Positions 1 to 6,128 of a DNA stretch of 18,874 nucleotides are shown one piece after another. How positions within the stretch are numbered: the stretch's first letter is position 1; each line of letters opens with the position of its first letter. The notes under the pieces are model-generated. The model was not told where the DNA came from, searched no databases, and worked only from the letters and a program-made list of their open reading frames with translations. The position numbers were made by a program, and so were the translations under genes. Origin of the DNA: Clostridiaceae bacterium (GTDB lineage: Bacteria; Bacillota; Clostridia; Oscillospirales; Acutalibacteraceae); assembly GCA_904501755.1 (NCBI GenBank), contig CAJGBV010000027.1, positions 1 through 18,874 on the forward strand, given 5' to 3'.

Positions 1-743
1 CCCATGTTACCGAAAGCCATCATCTGTACGTTAACAGCGGTACCCCAAGAATAAGGAATATCGTTGTCACGACGGTAAACGTTTGCACGGGGGTTGTCCC
101 AGCTTCTGAATACAGCTTCAACAGCGCCCATTAACTGCTCCTTAGGATCAGTTGGGAAGTCTTTACCAATCTTAGCCTTGTACTCAGCTTTGAACTGACT
201 TGCGAGTTCCTTAAGGTCCTCAGCAGTAAGCTCAACGTCCTGAGTTACGCCCTTTTCTTCCTTCATTTTGTCGATAAGCTCTTCAAAGTACTTCTTACCA
301 ACTTCCATAACTACGTCAGAATACATCTGAATGAATCTTCTGTAGCAGTCATAAGCCCAACGAGCATTACCACTCTTTGCAGCCATTGTTTCAACAACGT
401 CTTCATTAAGACCGAGGTTAAGAATGGTGTCCATCATACCGGGCATAGATGCACGAGCGCCGGAACGAACGGAAACGAGAAGAGGATTCTCTTTATCACC
501 GAACTTCTTGCCGGTGATACCTTCCATCTTGTCGATGTACTCCATAATCTGTGCCTGAATTTCATCATTAATTTTTCTGCCATCCTCATAATACTGAGTG
601 CAGGCTTCGGTAGAAACAGTGAAACCCTGTGGAACAGGAAGACCGATTTTGGTCATTTCTGCAAGGTTAGCACCCTTACCGCCGAGGAGCTCACGCATAC
701 TTGCGTCGCCTTCGCTGAACAGGTAAACAAACTTGTGACTCAT
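1..743 (-). CDS. ppdK: Pyruvate, phosphate dikinase, N-terminal part (runs off left edge)
   Basis: Pyruvate phosphate dikinase reversibly converts ATP, phosphate and pyruvate to AMP, PPi and phosphoenolpyruvate in the cytoplasm; in anaerobes it often works in glycolysis or gluconeogenesis. Only the first 247 residues are in the window (the family is usually about 870-900), so the 3' end is missing because of the window edge, not a mutation. The ATG at 741-743 is preceded by a TAGGAGG-type ribosome binding site at about 754-760. The ATP-grasp-like nucleotide-binding domain is recognisable from FSEGD near residue 9, GGKGANLAEM at 21-30, GLPVPQGFT at 34-42, and the glycine-rich block SVRSGARASMPGMMDTILN at 91-109, whose Arg93 lies in the nucleotide-binding region of the family. 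The phosphohistidine and PEP-binding domains lie outside the window. It appears to start its own transcript. Confidence 0.97.
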   Translation of the reverse strand, partial: MSHKFVYLFSEGDASMRELLGGKGANLAEMTKIGLPVPQGFTVSTEACTQYYEDGRKINDEIQAQIMEYIDKMEGITGKKFGDKENPLLVSVRSGARASMPGMMDTILNLGLNEDVVETMAAKSGNARWAYDCYRRFIQMYSDVVMEVGKKYFEELIDKMKEEKGVTQDVELTAEDLKELASQFKAEYKAKIGKDFPTDPKEQLMGAVEAVFRSWDNPRANVYRRDNDIPYSWGTAVNVQMMAFGNM

Positions 744-789
744 TACGAATCAACCTCCTATATTTTATGGATTTCTCCAATTTTTAACT

Positions 790-804
790 TACTCTTTTAG
801 AGTA
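790..804 (-). promoter_or_regulatory. Palindrome at the ppdK transcription start (operator or 5' hairpin)
   Basis: TACTCT (790-795), TTT, AGAGTA (799-804) forms a perfect inverted repeat with 6-base arms. It lies immediately downstream of the ppdK -10 hexamer, at the expected transcription start. This is where a repressor operator or a protective 5' hairpin would sit. The structure is seen directly; the function is inferred. Confidence 0.4.
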
Positions 805-812
805 TCCAACTT

Positions 813-841
813 ATTATAACAAACTCTCACCAAAAAATAAA
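813..841 (-). promoter_or_regulatory. Probable ppdK promoter (extended -10)
   Basis: On the minus strand TGT-TATAAT (813-821) is a perfect -10 with a TG extension. The -35 at 836-841 (TTTATT, 17-base spacer) is weak, as expected for an extended -10 promoter. It lies about 70 bases upstream of the ppdK start codon. Confidence 0.55.
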
Positions 842-923
842 GACTTTTTTTGTGTTTTCCTCATTTTTTCCCTTTTTTATTAAATAATTTGCGAAAAATA
901 CGATTAATTTTTTCAATTTGCAT

Positions 924-953
924 AAAAAAACAGGTTGCTTTTCAGCAACCTGT
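924..953 (-). terminator. Intrinsic terminator after the ECF S-component gene
   Basis: On the minus strand the stem has arms ACAGGTTGCT/AGCAACCTGT (944-953 and 930-939) and a 4-base loop, followed by seven T residues (924-930). It begins five bases after the stop codon of the 958-1539 gene. Confidence 0.9.
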
Positions 954-957
954 CAGA

Positions 958-1539
958 CTAACCTTTTTTTACAGCATTAATAATTCTATAAATAACCGGT
1001 GCAAGAATTATGTTTGCCCCAAGCTCAACAAGGAAGTTGCCTCCCACCAGGCCCAAGAACATATACTCTGCCGCATTTACAAAACCCTGAGCTGCCCCCC
1101 ACTGCGCAATTGTTTCAAAAAAGAACAATCTGCAACCAAGAAGGAATACACCTGTATTCACAATGGGACAAACAACCGCAGCAAGAGCAACCGCAAGATA
1201 ACTGTTACGCTTTTCAAAAAGCTTGTAAACAACACCTGCCGAAATACCGCACAAAATACCCTTAGCCAGAACGGTTATAATCGTTCCCGCAACATCAATA
1301 GCAAAAAATGCCATTGCGTCACCACTTAAAATAACGGCAACCGAGAAAACCAGACCTAACCATCCGCCGATTTTCCAGTCACTCATTGCCGCACCTATTA
1401 CAATAGGAATCAGCACAAGTGAAATAGAAAAGGGACCGAAGCGTACAAACGAGCCCATTAACTGCAGTACGACTACAAGAGCTGTAAGAATTGCGCCTAC
1501 CGCCAGTGCCTGTGTTTTCACTCTTTTTTCTTTAACCAT
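958..1539 (-). CDS. ECF transporter S component, probable pantothenate/vitamin-binding subunit
   Basis: This 193-residue, very hydrophobic protein with about six membrane segments has the size and N-terminal pattern of energy-coupling-factor S components, the substrate-binding integral membrane subunits that share a common ATPase/EcfT module. TM1 starts with KTQALAVGAILTAL at 9-22 and carries an AxxxA motif (A16, A20) of the kind that docks group II S units onto EcfT. No EcfA or EcfT gene is in the window, as expected for a group II system. It sits 75 bases downstream of coaX on the same strand, so pantothenate (PanT-like) is the best substrate guess. That is inferred from context, and another vitamin is possible. 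The start ATG at 1537-1539 follows a GGAGG site at 1547-1551. An intrinsic terminator follows directly, so this is the last gene of its unit. Confidence 0.85.
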   Translation of the reverse strand: MVKEKRVKTQALAVGAILTALVVVLQLMGSFVRFGPFSISLVLIPIVIGAAMSDWKIGGWLGLVFSVAVILSGDAMAFFAIDVAGTIITVLAKGILCGISAGVVYKLFEKRNSYLAVALAAVVCPIVNTGVFLLGCRLFFFETIAQWGAAQGFVNAAEYMFLGLVGGNFLVELGANIILAPVIYRIINAVKKG

Positions 1540-1554
1540 AAAAATACCTCCGAT

Positions 1555-1575
1555 ACTGTCCCGATTGGGTACAGT
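1555..1575 (-). promoter_or_regulatory. Inverted repeat just upstream of the S-component RBS
   Basis: ACTGT-CCC, loop GATT, GGG-(T)-ACAGT forms an 8-pair stem with one bulged base. It ends about four bases from the GGAGG site of the ECF S-component gene, so it could act as a protein-binding site or control translation. Function is inferred. Confidence 0.35.
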
Positions 1576-1584
1576 TCATAATAT

Positions 1585-1609
1585 TTTAATCCGCAAAAGC
1601 GGGATTAAA
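1585..1609 (-). other. Hairpin between coaX and the S-component gene
   Basis: TTTAATCC-GC (1585-1594), AAAA loop, GC-(G)-GGATTAAA (1599-1609) makes a 10-pair stem with one bulge, starting six bases after the coaX stop. It is not followed by a clean T run on the minus strand. It looks more like a processing, stability or attenuation hairpin than a full terminator. Confidence 0.4.
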
Positions 1610-1614
1610 CAAAG

Positions 1615-2379
1615 TTAAATATTCTTTTTATATATAGTCATAAGACCGTCAAGAAGCAGATTTTCATCATAAATTATATCATATTTACAGTGACGGATAA
1701 TTTCCTTTGAAAGTCCGCCTGTAGCTACAATAGATTTCATTTTGCCCTGTTCTTTTTCCATACGCTCAATAAGACCGTCTATCATTGAAGCGGCACCGAA
1801 AACAAGACCCGATTTCATACAATCAACGGTATTTGTACCGATAACACTGCTTGGAGCTTCAATAGCAACGGCAGGAAGCTGAGCCGTATTTTCAAAAAGA
1901 GCTTTAAGGGTAAGTCTTACACCAGCGGCAATAGCACCGCCCAGCATTTCACCGTTTTTACCAAGAACGCTAACGGTAGTAGCAGTACCCATATCAATAA
2001 CAATACATGGAGTTTCGTATTTAGCAATAGCACCCACCGCACCAGCAGCAAGGTCAGCGCCAAGCTGAGCAGGGTTATCAATTTTTATATTAAGACCTGT
2101 TTTAAGGCCAGGCCCCAGCACCATAGGTTTTATACCGCACAAAGCAGTTATTCCCCTTGCTATAGCCTCGCTTACAGCAGGCACAACAGAAGAAATAATA
2201 CAGCCCTCTATTGCCTTATAGTCCTCACCGTGAAGAGAAAGAACATCTTTAATATCAATAGCGTATTGGTCACTGGTTCTTCCATGTTCGGTAGCAAGAC
2301 GGGCAGTAAGTATAAAGCTTTCATTTCTATACACGCCCAGAGTAACATTCGTATTTCCAATATCAATAGCAAGTATCAT
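1615..2379 (-). CDS. coaX: Type III pantothenate kinase
   Basis: CoaX phosphorylates pantothenate to 4'-phosphopantothenate, the first committed step of CoA synthesis. The 254-residue length is normal. It belongs to the ASKHA fold and shows the expected motifs: the phosphate-binding DIGNTN at 6-11, GLKTGLNIKIDNPAQLGADL at 91-110 with the catalytic Asp109, and the second nucleotide-binding motif DMGTATT at 129-135. The C-terminal ATGGLSKEI (219-227) contributes to the adenosine site. The ATG (2377-2379) directly abuts the TAA stop of the upstream FAD oxidoreductase gene, so the two are almost certainly co-transcribed and translationally coupled. The downstream S component may supply its substrate. 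Type III enzymes are insensitive to CoA feedback and require a monovalent cation (known for the family). Confidence 0.96.
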   Translation of the reverse strand: MILAIDIGNTNVTLGVYRNESFILTARLATEHGRTSDQYAIDIKDVLSLHGEDYKAIEGCIISSVVPAVSEAIARGITALCGIKPMVLGPGLKTGLNIKIDNPAQLGADLAAGAVGAIAKYETPCIVIDMGTATTVSVLGKNGEMLGGAIAAGVRLTLKALFENTAQLPAVAIEAPSSVIGTNTVDCMKSGLVFGAASMIDGLIERMEKEQGKMKSIVATGGLSKEIIRHCKYDIIYDENLLLDGLMTIYKKNI

Positions 2380-3582
2380 TTACAGTTCCCTTTCGTGTAA
2401 CACAACACCGTTACTTTTAAGAATTTTAGACAGTCTGTTATAGTCAGTTTTTGTGAAATCGTCACTTATTGCCGCGGCAACACCTGCCGCCTGACCACTT
2501 ACCGCACATACAGGTATAACCCTGGTTATATCCCACATAGCATCAGTGACCGAAATATTTCTTCCTGCACAAATAAGATTTTTAATTTTTTCACCGTGAA
2601 GCGAAGAAAAACGAAGCTCATAAACGGGGCCTTTCTTTCGCCAATCGGAGAAAAGTCCCACACTGTCGCTATACTCCCTGTGCATATCAGTGTCATCCAT
2701 AACCGCAACACCGTCAATACGGCGAGTCATTCGGATTTGCGGAATTGTGGGTAACGTAAGCATAGAATGTTCATCGCTGACTTCTCCGTGCTGTAAAAAT
2801 CTTTGCAGAGAAGCATCGTGACTAAGAATTACCTGCTGGGTAAGCTCCTTTGCATCAAGTCCTGTAAAACGGCGGTTTATAAGAAGCTCAGGTTTTTTAA
2901 GCTCGGTATCCGAGTCAGGCACATCACTGGCGCCCACCATTCTCAGATTACTTTTTCCATCATAAAGTTCATAGTACCAACCGGCAAGAACATTCCCCTG
3001 TCCAAATATTGCCTCTTTCTCACCGCTTAAATGAACAATATCCGCGTCCCCCGTAGCATCAACAACCGATTTTACTTCTACTGCCTGTCTTCCCGACTTG
3101 TTTTCTAATACAAGGTGTGAGATTTTATCCTTTTGGCAAACGGTATTACAAACAACCGTGCCGTAAAGAATTTCTACATTTTCTTTAATAAGCAGTTTTT
3201 CGGCAAGAATGGCAAACACCTGCGGATTATACTGTACCTCATACCGATTTTGTTTGCGTTCTTCAGCAGTTGCATCATTTTTCCAACATTCAGGCAGGTG
3301 TCGTCCCTCACTTCCCTTTTCAATAGAAAGCTTTAGTAACTCCTGTGCAATACCAAAAGAAACCTGATGTCCTTGTCCGTCACAAAGGGGCAGATATATG
3401 GCTATAAGTCCTGCAGTAGCAAGACCGCCCAGCATAAATTCTCTTTCAATAAGCAGTGTTTTAGCACCCTGTCTGGCAGAAGCAAGTGCCGCAGAAATAC
3501 CGGCAATACCACCGCCGCAAACCACCACATCATATTTCCCAAAAACATTTAGTTGCTTTGCTGATTCTACAATGTTTTCCAT
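2380..3582 (-). CDS. FAD-dependent oxidoreductase (FAD_oxidored family), substrate unknown
   Basis: A 400-residue flavoprotein of the PF12831-like 'FAD-dependent oxidoreductase' group. The N-terminal Rossmann fold is clear: KYDVVVCGGGIAGISAALASA starts at 17, with GGGIAG at 23-28 and the ribose-binding Glu46 at the end of the second strand, followed by LGGLATAGL at 51-59. A second FAD motif, VVDATGDADI, lies near 173-182. The C-terminal segment NLICAGRNISVTDAMWDITRVIP followed by SGQAAGVAAA is typical of the family. There is no signal peptide, so it is probably cytosolic. The ATG at 3580-3582 follows an AGGTGA site. The stop codon touches the coaX start, which ties it to CoA metabolism or to vitamin uptake, but the reaction cannot be named from sequence. 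It appears to be the first gene of the unit. Confidence 0.88.
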   Translation of the reverse strand: MENIVESAKQLNVFGKYDVVVCGGGIAGISAALASARQGAKTLLIEREFMLGGLATAGLIAIYLPLCDGQGHQVSFGIAQELLKLSIEKGSEGRHLPECWKNDATAEERKQNRYEVQYNPQVFAILAEKLLIKENVEILYGTVVCNTVCQKDKISHLVLENKSGRQAVEVKSVVDATGDADIVHLSGEKEAIFGQGNVLAGWYYELYDGKSNLRMVGASDVPDSDTELKKPELLINRRFTGLDAKELTQQVILSHDASLQRFLQHGEVSDEHSMLTLPTIPQIRMTRRIDGVAVMDDTDMHREYSDSVGLFSDWRKKGPVYELRFSSLHGEKIKNLICAGRNISVTDAMWDITRVIPVCAVSGQAAGVAAAISDDFTKTDYNRLSKILKSNGVVLHEREL

Positions 3583-3611
3583 TCAATCACCTATCCAAAG
3601 GATTCATTTAT

Positions 3612-3640
3612 AGTATATCACATCAAAAAATACTATTCAA
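3612..3640 (-). promoter_or_regulatory. Promoter of the FAD oxidoreductase-coaX-S component unit
   Basis: On the minus strand -35 TTGAAT (3635-3640), 17-base spacer, -10 TATACT (3612-3617), about 30 bases upstream of the first start codon. Confidence 0.65.
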
Positions 3641-3684
3641 CCCAAAATAACAGGAAAAAACAACAGAAAAAATCAAGAAATAGG

Positions 3685-3713
3685 TAGACTTATTTGTTAG
3701 CACTTGATATAAT
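3685..3713 (+). promoter_or_regulatory. Promoter of the EEP-family gene
   Basis: -35-like TAGACT (3685-3690, four of six consensus bases), 17-base spacer, perfect -10 TATAAT (3708-3713). It is divergent from the promoter of the FAD oxidoreductase unit. Confidence 0.65.
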
Positions 3714-3749
3714 TGTCATAGTAAGCTTTATTACAGAAAGGTGATAGCT

Positions 3750-4610
3750 ATGGCAAAATTAAGACTTATGAGCAACAACATCTGGTGTTGCGGTGACAAT
3801 GACAAAAGATGGGCAGAAAAAGGCGAAGACTGTTCTGCTGAGCACAGAGCAAAAGGCTTTGTAAAGGTTTATGCGCAAACTCTTCCTGATGTTATAGGTC
3901 TTCAGGAATGTACCTGGCGTCTCGCTGATAATCTTATGCAGTTATTTAAAGACGGTAAAGAGCCTTATGCACTACTCTGGGGCAGAGATACTCCCATAAT
4001 TTACCGCACCGATAAATTAGAGATTGTTGAAGGCGATTATCTTATTTATCCTCTTGAAGTACCCGGCTTCGAGGGTGAATTCAACAACGCTAAAACAAAG
4101 TCCTACTGTATAGGCGTATTCAGAACAAAAGAGGACGGAAAGCTGTTTATTTTCGCTTCCACTCACCTTTGGTGGAAAAGCTCTAACAAAGACGAAGTAC
4201 GACATCCCGAAGATTATCAGCCATATTCCGACGAAGCAAGAGAATATCAGATTAATATGCTTATGGACAGGGTTGAAGAGCTTATTGAAAAATACAACTG
4301 CCCTGCAATTATTGTAGGAGATTTTAACGCCAAATACGATTCCCTTGCCGTTCAGTCAGCATTTAAACGCGGATACGTTCACGCTCACGACATAGCTACT
4401 GATTACAGAGATGAGAAAAATGGTCATCATTTCTGTTATAACGAAGGATATGACCACTATGAAAATCCCAAGCCATTTAAAGAATCCATTGACCAGTTCA
4501 TTATAAAGGGTGTTAAAGACGGCTTTGTAAAGCGTTTCGACCGTTTCTATGAGGACTATTATATGAGCCTTTCAGACCACTTCCCTATGTGGAGCGATGT
4601 GGAACTTTAA
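3750..4610 (+). CDS. Endonuclease/exonuclease/phosphatase (EEP) family metal-dependent hydrolase
   Basis: A 286-residue protein of the EEP superfamily (DNase I, exonuclease III, sphingomyelinase and inositol-phosphatase folds), which hydrolyses phosphodiester or phosphomonoester bonds with Mg2+. The family blocks are in order: SNNIW at 8-12 (metal-site Asn), LQE at 51-53 (metal-binding Glu), STHLWW at 137-142 (catalytic-region His), VGDFNAKYDS at 189-198 (Asp/Asn active-site pair), and LSDHFPMW at 274-281 (terminal Asp-His pair). No signal peptide or membrane segment is seen, so it is probably cytosolic and not a secreted toxin. I chose the ATG at 3750 over an in-frame GTG at 3741, because GAAAGGTG at 3736-3742 is a ribosome binding site placed correctly for 3750 and would overlap the GTG. 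The substrate (nucleic acid, lipid head group or sugar phosphate) is not determined. It is a single-gene unit with its own promoter and terminator. Confidence 0.88.
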   Translation: MAKLRLMSNNIWCCGDNDKRWAEKGEDCSAEHRAKGFVKVYAQTLPDVIGLQECTWRLADNLMQLFKDGKEPYALLWGRDTPIIYRTDKLEIVEGDYLIYPLEVPGFEGEFNNAKTKSYCIGVFRTKEDGKLFIFASTHLWWKSSNKDEVRHPEDYQPYSDEAREYQINMLMDRVEELIEKYNCPAIIVGDFNAKYDSLAVQSAFKRGYVHAHDIATDYRDEKNGHHFCYNEGYDHYENPKPFKESIDQFIIKGVKDGFVKRFDRFYEDYYMSLSDHFPMWSDVEL

Positions 4611-4614
4611 AAAC

Positions 4615-4642
4615 AAAAAGGATGTCAGTTGACATCCTTTTT
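4615..4642. terminator. Bidirectional terminator between the EEP and YgjV-like genes
   Basis: AAAAAGGATGTC (4615-4626), AGTT, GACATCCTTTTT (4631-4642) is a perfect 12-pair stem with A/T tails on both sides. It can stop both converging transcripts. The TGA stop (4625-4627) of the minus-strand gene lies inside the stem. Confidence 0.9.
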
Positions 4643-5146
4643 ATTTTTAAAATCATATCTGAACATAGCAAGTACAATTGACACTATCGAAAGCAAATCC
4701 CCAATTGATGAACCATAGGCTTTGCTGTGGAAATTATATACAAACCAAAAGGGTGAGCCAATAAGCGAAACACGGCGTATTTGCTTTTCATCATTCAGCC
4801 AAAAAGCTCCCGTTTGAAAAACAACGGCAATAATGGGAAGTATGCTGTATAAATTTTTATACAGTGGAATTCCCGCTCCAATTATAAGCAGGTTGGAGAA
4901 AACAAACCAAAGCATTGAATGTTTTTTTATAAAAGGTTTGTCCTCTTGCTGAGCAATCAATGAAACTATCACTCCCACAACATCAAGCACAGCACCTTCA
5001 AAAGCAAACAGCAGTATATACTGCATGATATAAAGGACTCTGGCGCTGATATTACAGATAACAATGGCGTTACGTTTTTTCATCTGATAGCTTAAAAGAA
5101 AAACACACACCGCTATTATACCTATAACATTTGCAAGAATTTCCAT
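4625..5146 (-). CDS. YgjV-family (Imp-YgjV-like) inner membrane protein
   Basis: A 173-residue membrane protein with about five to six hydrophobic segments (roughly 2-20, 27-47, 50-64, 79-96, 100-118, 140-158). It resembles the uncharacterised YgjV membrane family, with a short charged turn (QMKKRN) after TM1, the paired-helix layout and a conserved-looking WLNDEKQIRR loop. No function is established that I can name. I place the start at the ATG 5144-5146, preceded by GAGGTGA at a good distance. A longer reading from the GTG at 5174-5176 is unlikely because that codon directly abuts the -10 hexamer (5177-5182) and would lie upstream of the transcript start. The last codons overlap the bidirectional terminator. 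Confidence 0.7.
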   Translation of the reverse strand: MEILANVIGIIAVCVFLLSYQMKKRNAIVICNISARVLYIMQYILLFAFEGAVLDVVGVIVSLIAQQEDKPFIKKHSMLWFVFSNLLIIGAGIPLYKNLYSILPIIAVVFQTGAFWLNDEKQIRRVSLIGSPFWFVYNFHSKAYGSSIGDLLSIVSIVLAMFRYDFKNKKDVN

Positions 5147-5176
5147 TTCTTTCACCTCGTAAAAATTAACGGGCAC

Positions 5177-5205
5177 ATTATAACATAAAAGAACTGCGAA
5201 AGCAA
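5177..5205 (-). promoter_or_regulatory. Promoter of the YgjV-like gene
   Basis: On the minus strand -35 TTGCTT (5200-5205), 17-base spacer, -10 TATAAT (5177-5182) with a TG extension. A 10-pair inverted repeat (5194-5203 with 5209-5218, one G-U pair, 5-base loop) overlaps the -35 and could be an operator. Confidence 0.65.
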
Positions 5206-5262
5206 CAAGCTTTTGCAGATTTTTTATATATCGTTATTTAGATTCTTCAATAAATGTAGTAT

Positions 5263-5268
5263 TATAAT
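5263..5268 (+). promoter_or_regulatory. -10 hexamer of the IclR-type regulator gene
   Basis: TATAAT at 5263-5268 lies about 80 bases upstream of the regulator start codon. No good -35 lies at 17 bases, so activation or a weak promoter is possible. A second candidate, TTGACT (5300-5305), 17 bases, TAATAT (5323-5328), would give an almost leaderless transcript. Confidence 0.4.
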
Positions 5269-5274
5269 ACAAGC

Positions 5275-5299
5275 TAAGTTTTAGCATTGTTAAAACTTA
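5275..5299 (+). promoter_or_regulatory. Operator-like inverted repeat upstream of the IclR-type gene
   Basis: TAAGTTTTA (5275-5283), 7-base spacer GCATTGT, TAAAACTTA (5291-5299): perfect 9-base arms. It starts six bases after the -10 at 5263-5268 and ends 46 bases before the start codon. This is where a self-repressing regulator would bind. Autoregulation is inferred. Confidence 0.5.
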
Positions 5300-5345
5300 T
5301 TGACTCGGTTGGTTTCGTTTGATAATATAAAACAGGTGATAAATT

Positions 5346-6077
5346 ATGATTATTTCAATACATAAGGCTTCTCTTATACTAAAAGAATTATCCAAACACT
5401 ATCCCGAAAGTGTTTCACTTGATGAGATATCAAAGCAAACAGGAATAAGCAAAAGCACCTGTGTTCAGATGCTCAACACCTTAATACACGAAACCTTGGC
5501 AGAGCGCACAAAATATGCGCGATACGCCCTTGGAGCAGGTTGTTTTTATCTCACTCGAAGCGGTAAATTCGACAAAAAGAATATTGAAATTTGCCGACCT
5601 GTGCTTAATTGGCTTCAAGGCAAAACAGGAGAAACTGCAATCATTTCACAAATAAGAAGCGGAGAAAAGTATAATGTTGACTTTTGTATTGGAAACTATA
5701 AGTTACAAAACAACAATGATGATATAAGTCTTGACTCGGTTTATTCAACTGCCGCAGGAAGAGTAATAACCGCCCACTGCTCTTTTGATGAGCTTTGTGA
5801 TATAATTGAGCGTCACAGTCTTCCCACAAAGGAACAATGGAAGGATTTTTCCAACATATCTGAATTTGAAGAGGAGCTTGAACATATCCGTTCAAAGCCA
5901 TATATATCGGTGGAACGGGAACATACCATCGGCTTTGCCGCTCCACTTTTCAGCAATGACCGAATTTTCGGTGCTATTGGACTTGCCGTGAAATCTGATA
6001 ACAGAAAGTCTGACGAGGAATATACAAAATATCTTCTGAAAGCCGCAAAGGAAATAAACCGACGGTTAAACTTTTAA
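5346..6077 (+). CDS. IclR-family transcriptional regulator
   Basis: A 243-residue protein with the two-domain IclR layout: an N-terminal winged helix-turn-helix (about 1-65; SLDEISKQTGISKSTCVQMLNTLIHETLAE holds the HTH, recognition helix about 35-47) and a C-terminal effector-binding GAF-like domain (about 75-243). The stretch SVYSTAAGRVITAH near 129-143 corresponds to the conserved 'ALGKAL' region, and ISVEREHTIGFAAPLFSNDRIFGAIGLAV to the family signature towards the C-terminus. The ATG at 5346 follows AGGTGA at about 5334-5339. It stands alone between convergent and divergent neighbours, so its targets are not obvious. The palindrome at 5275-5299 suggests it controls itself. The effector, usually an aromatic or carboxylic acid or sugar-derived metabolite in this family, is unknown. 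Confidence 0.9.
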   Translation: MIISIHKASLILKELSKHYPESVSLDEISKQTGISKSTCVQMLNTLIHETLAERTKYARYALGAGCFYLTRSGKFDKKNIEICRPVLNWLQGKTGETAIISQIRSGEKYNVDFCIGNYKLQNNNDDISLDSVYSTAAGRVITAHCSFDELCDIIERHSLPTKEQWKDFSNISEFEEELEHIRSKPYISVEREHTIGFAAPLFSNDRIFGAIGLAVKSDNRKSDEEYTKYLLKAAKEINRRLNF

Positions 6078-6092
6078 AGTTTTGGATATATA

Positions 6093-6128
6093 AACAACAC
6101 GGTAATGCTTGTGCATTACCGTGTTGTT
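6093..6128. terminator. Long perfect hairpin terminator between the IclR-type and acyltransferase genes
   Basis: AACAACACGGTAATGC (6093-6108), loop TTGT, and its exact complement (6113-6128), followed by ATTTTT on the plus strand. The 16-pair stem stops the plus-strand transcript and probably also the converging minus-strand one. It overlaps the TAA stop (6127-6129) of the minus-strand gene. Confidence 0.88.

Noticed and set aside
850..1329. Plus-strand open frame opposite the ECF S component
   Set aside because: It overlaps the terminator and the antisense of a good gene, has composition typical of a shadow frame, and no ribosome binding site.
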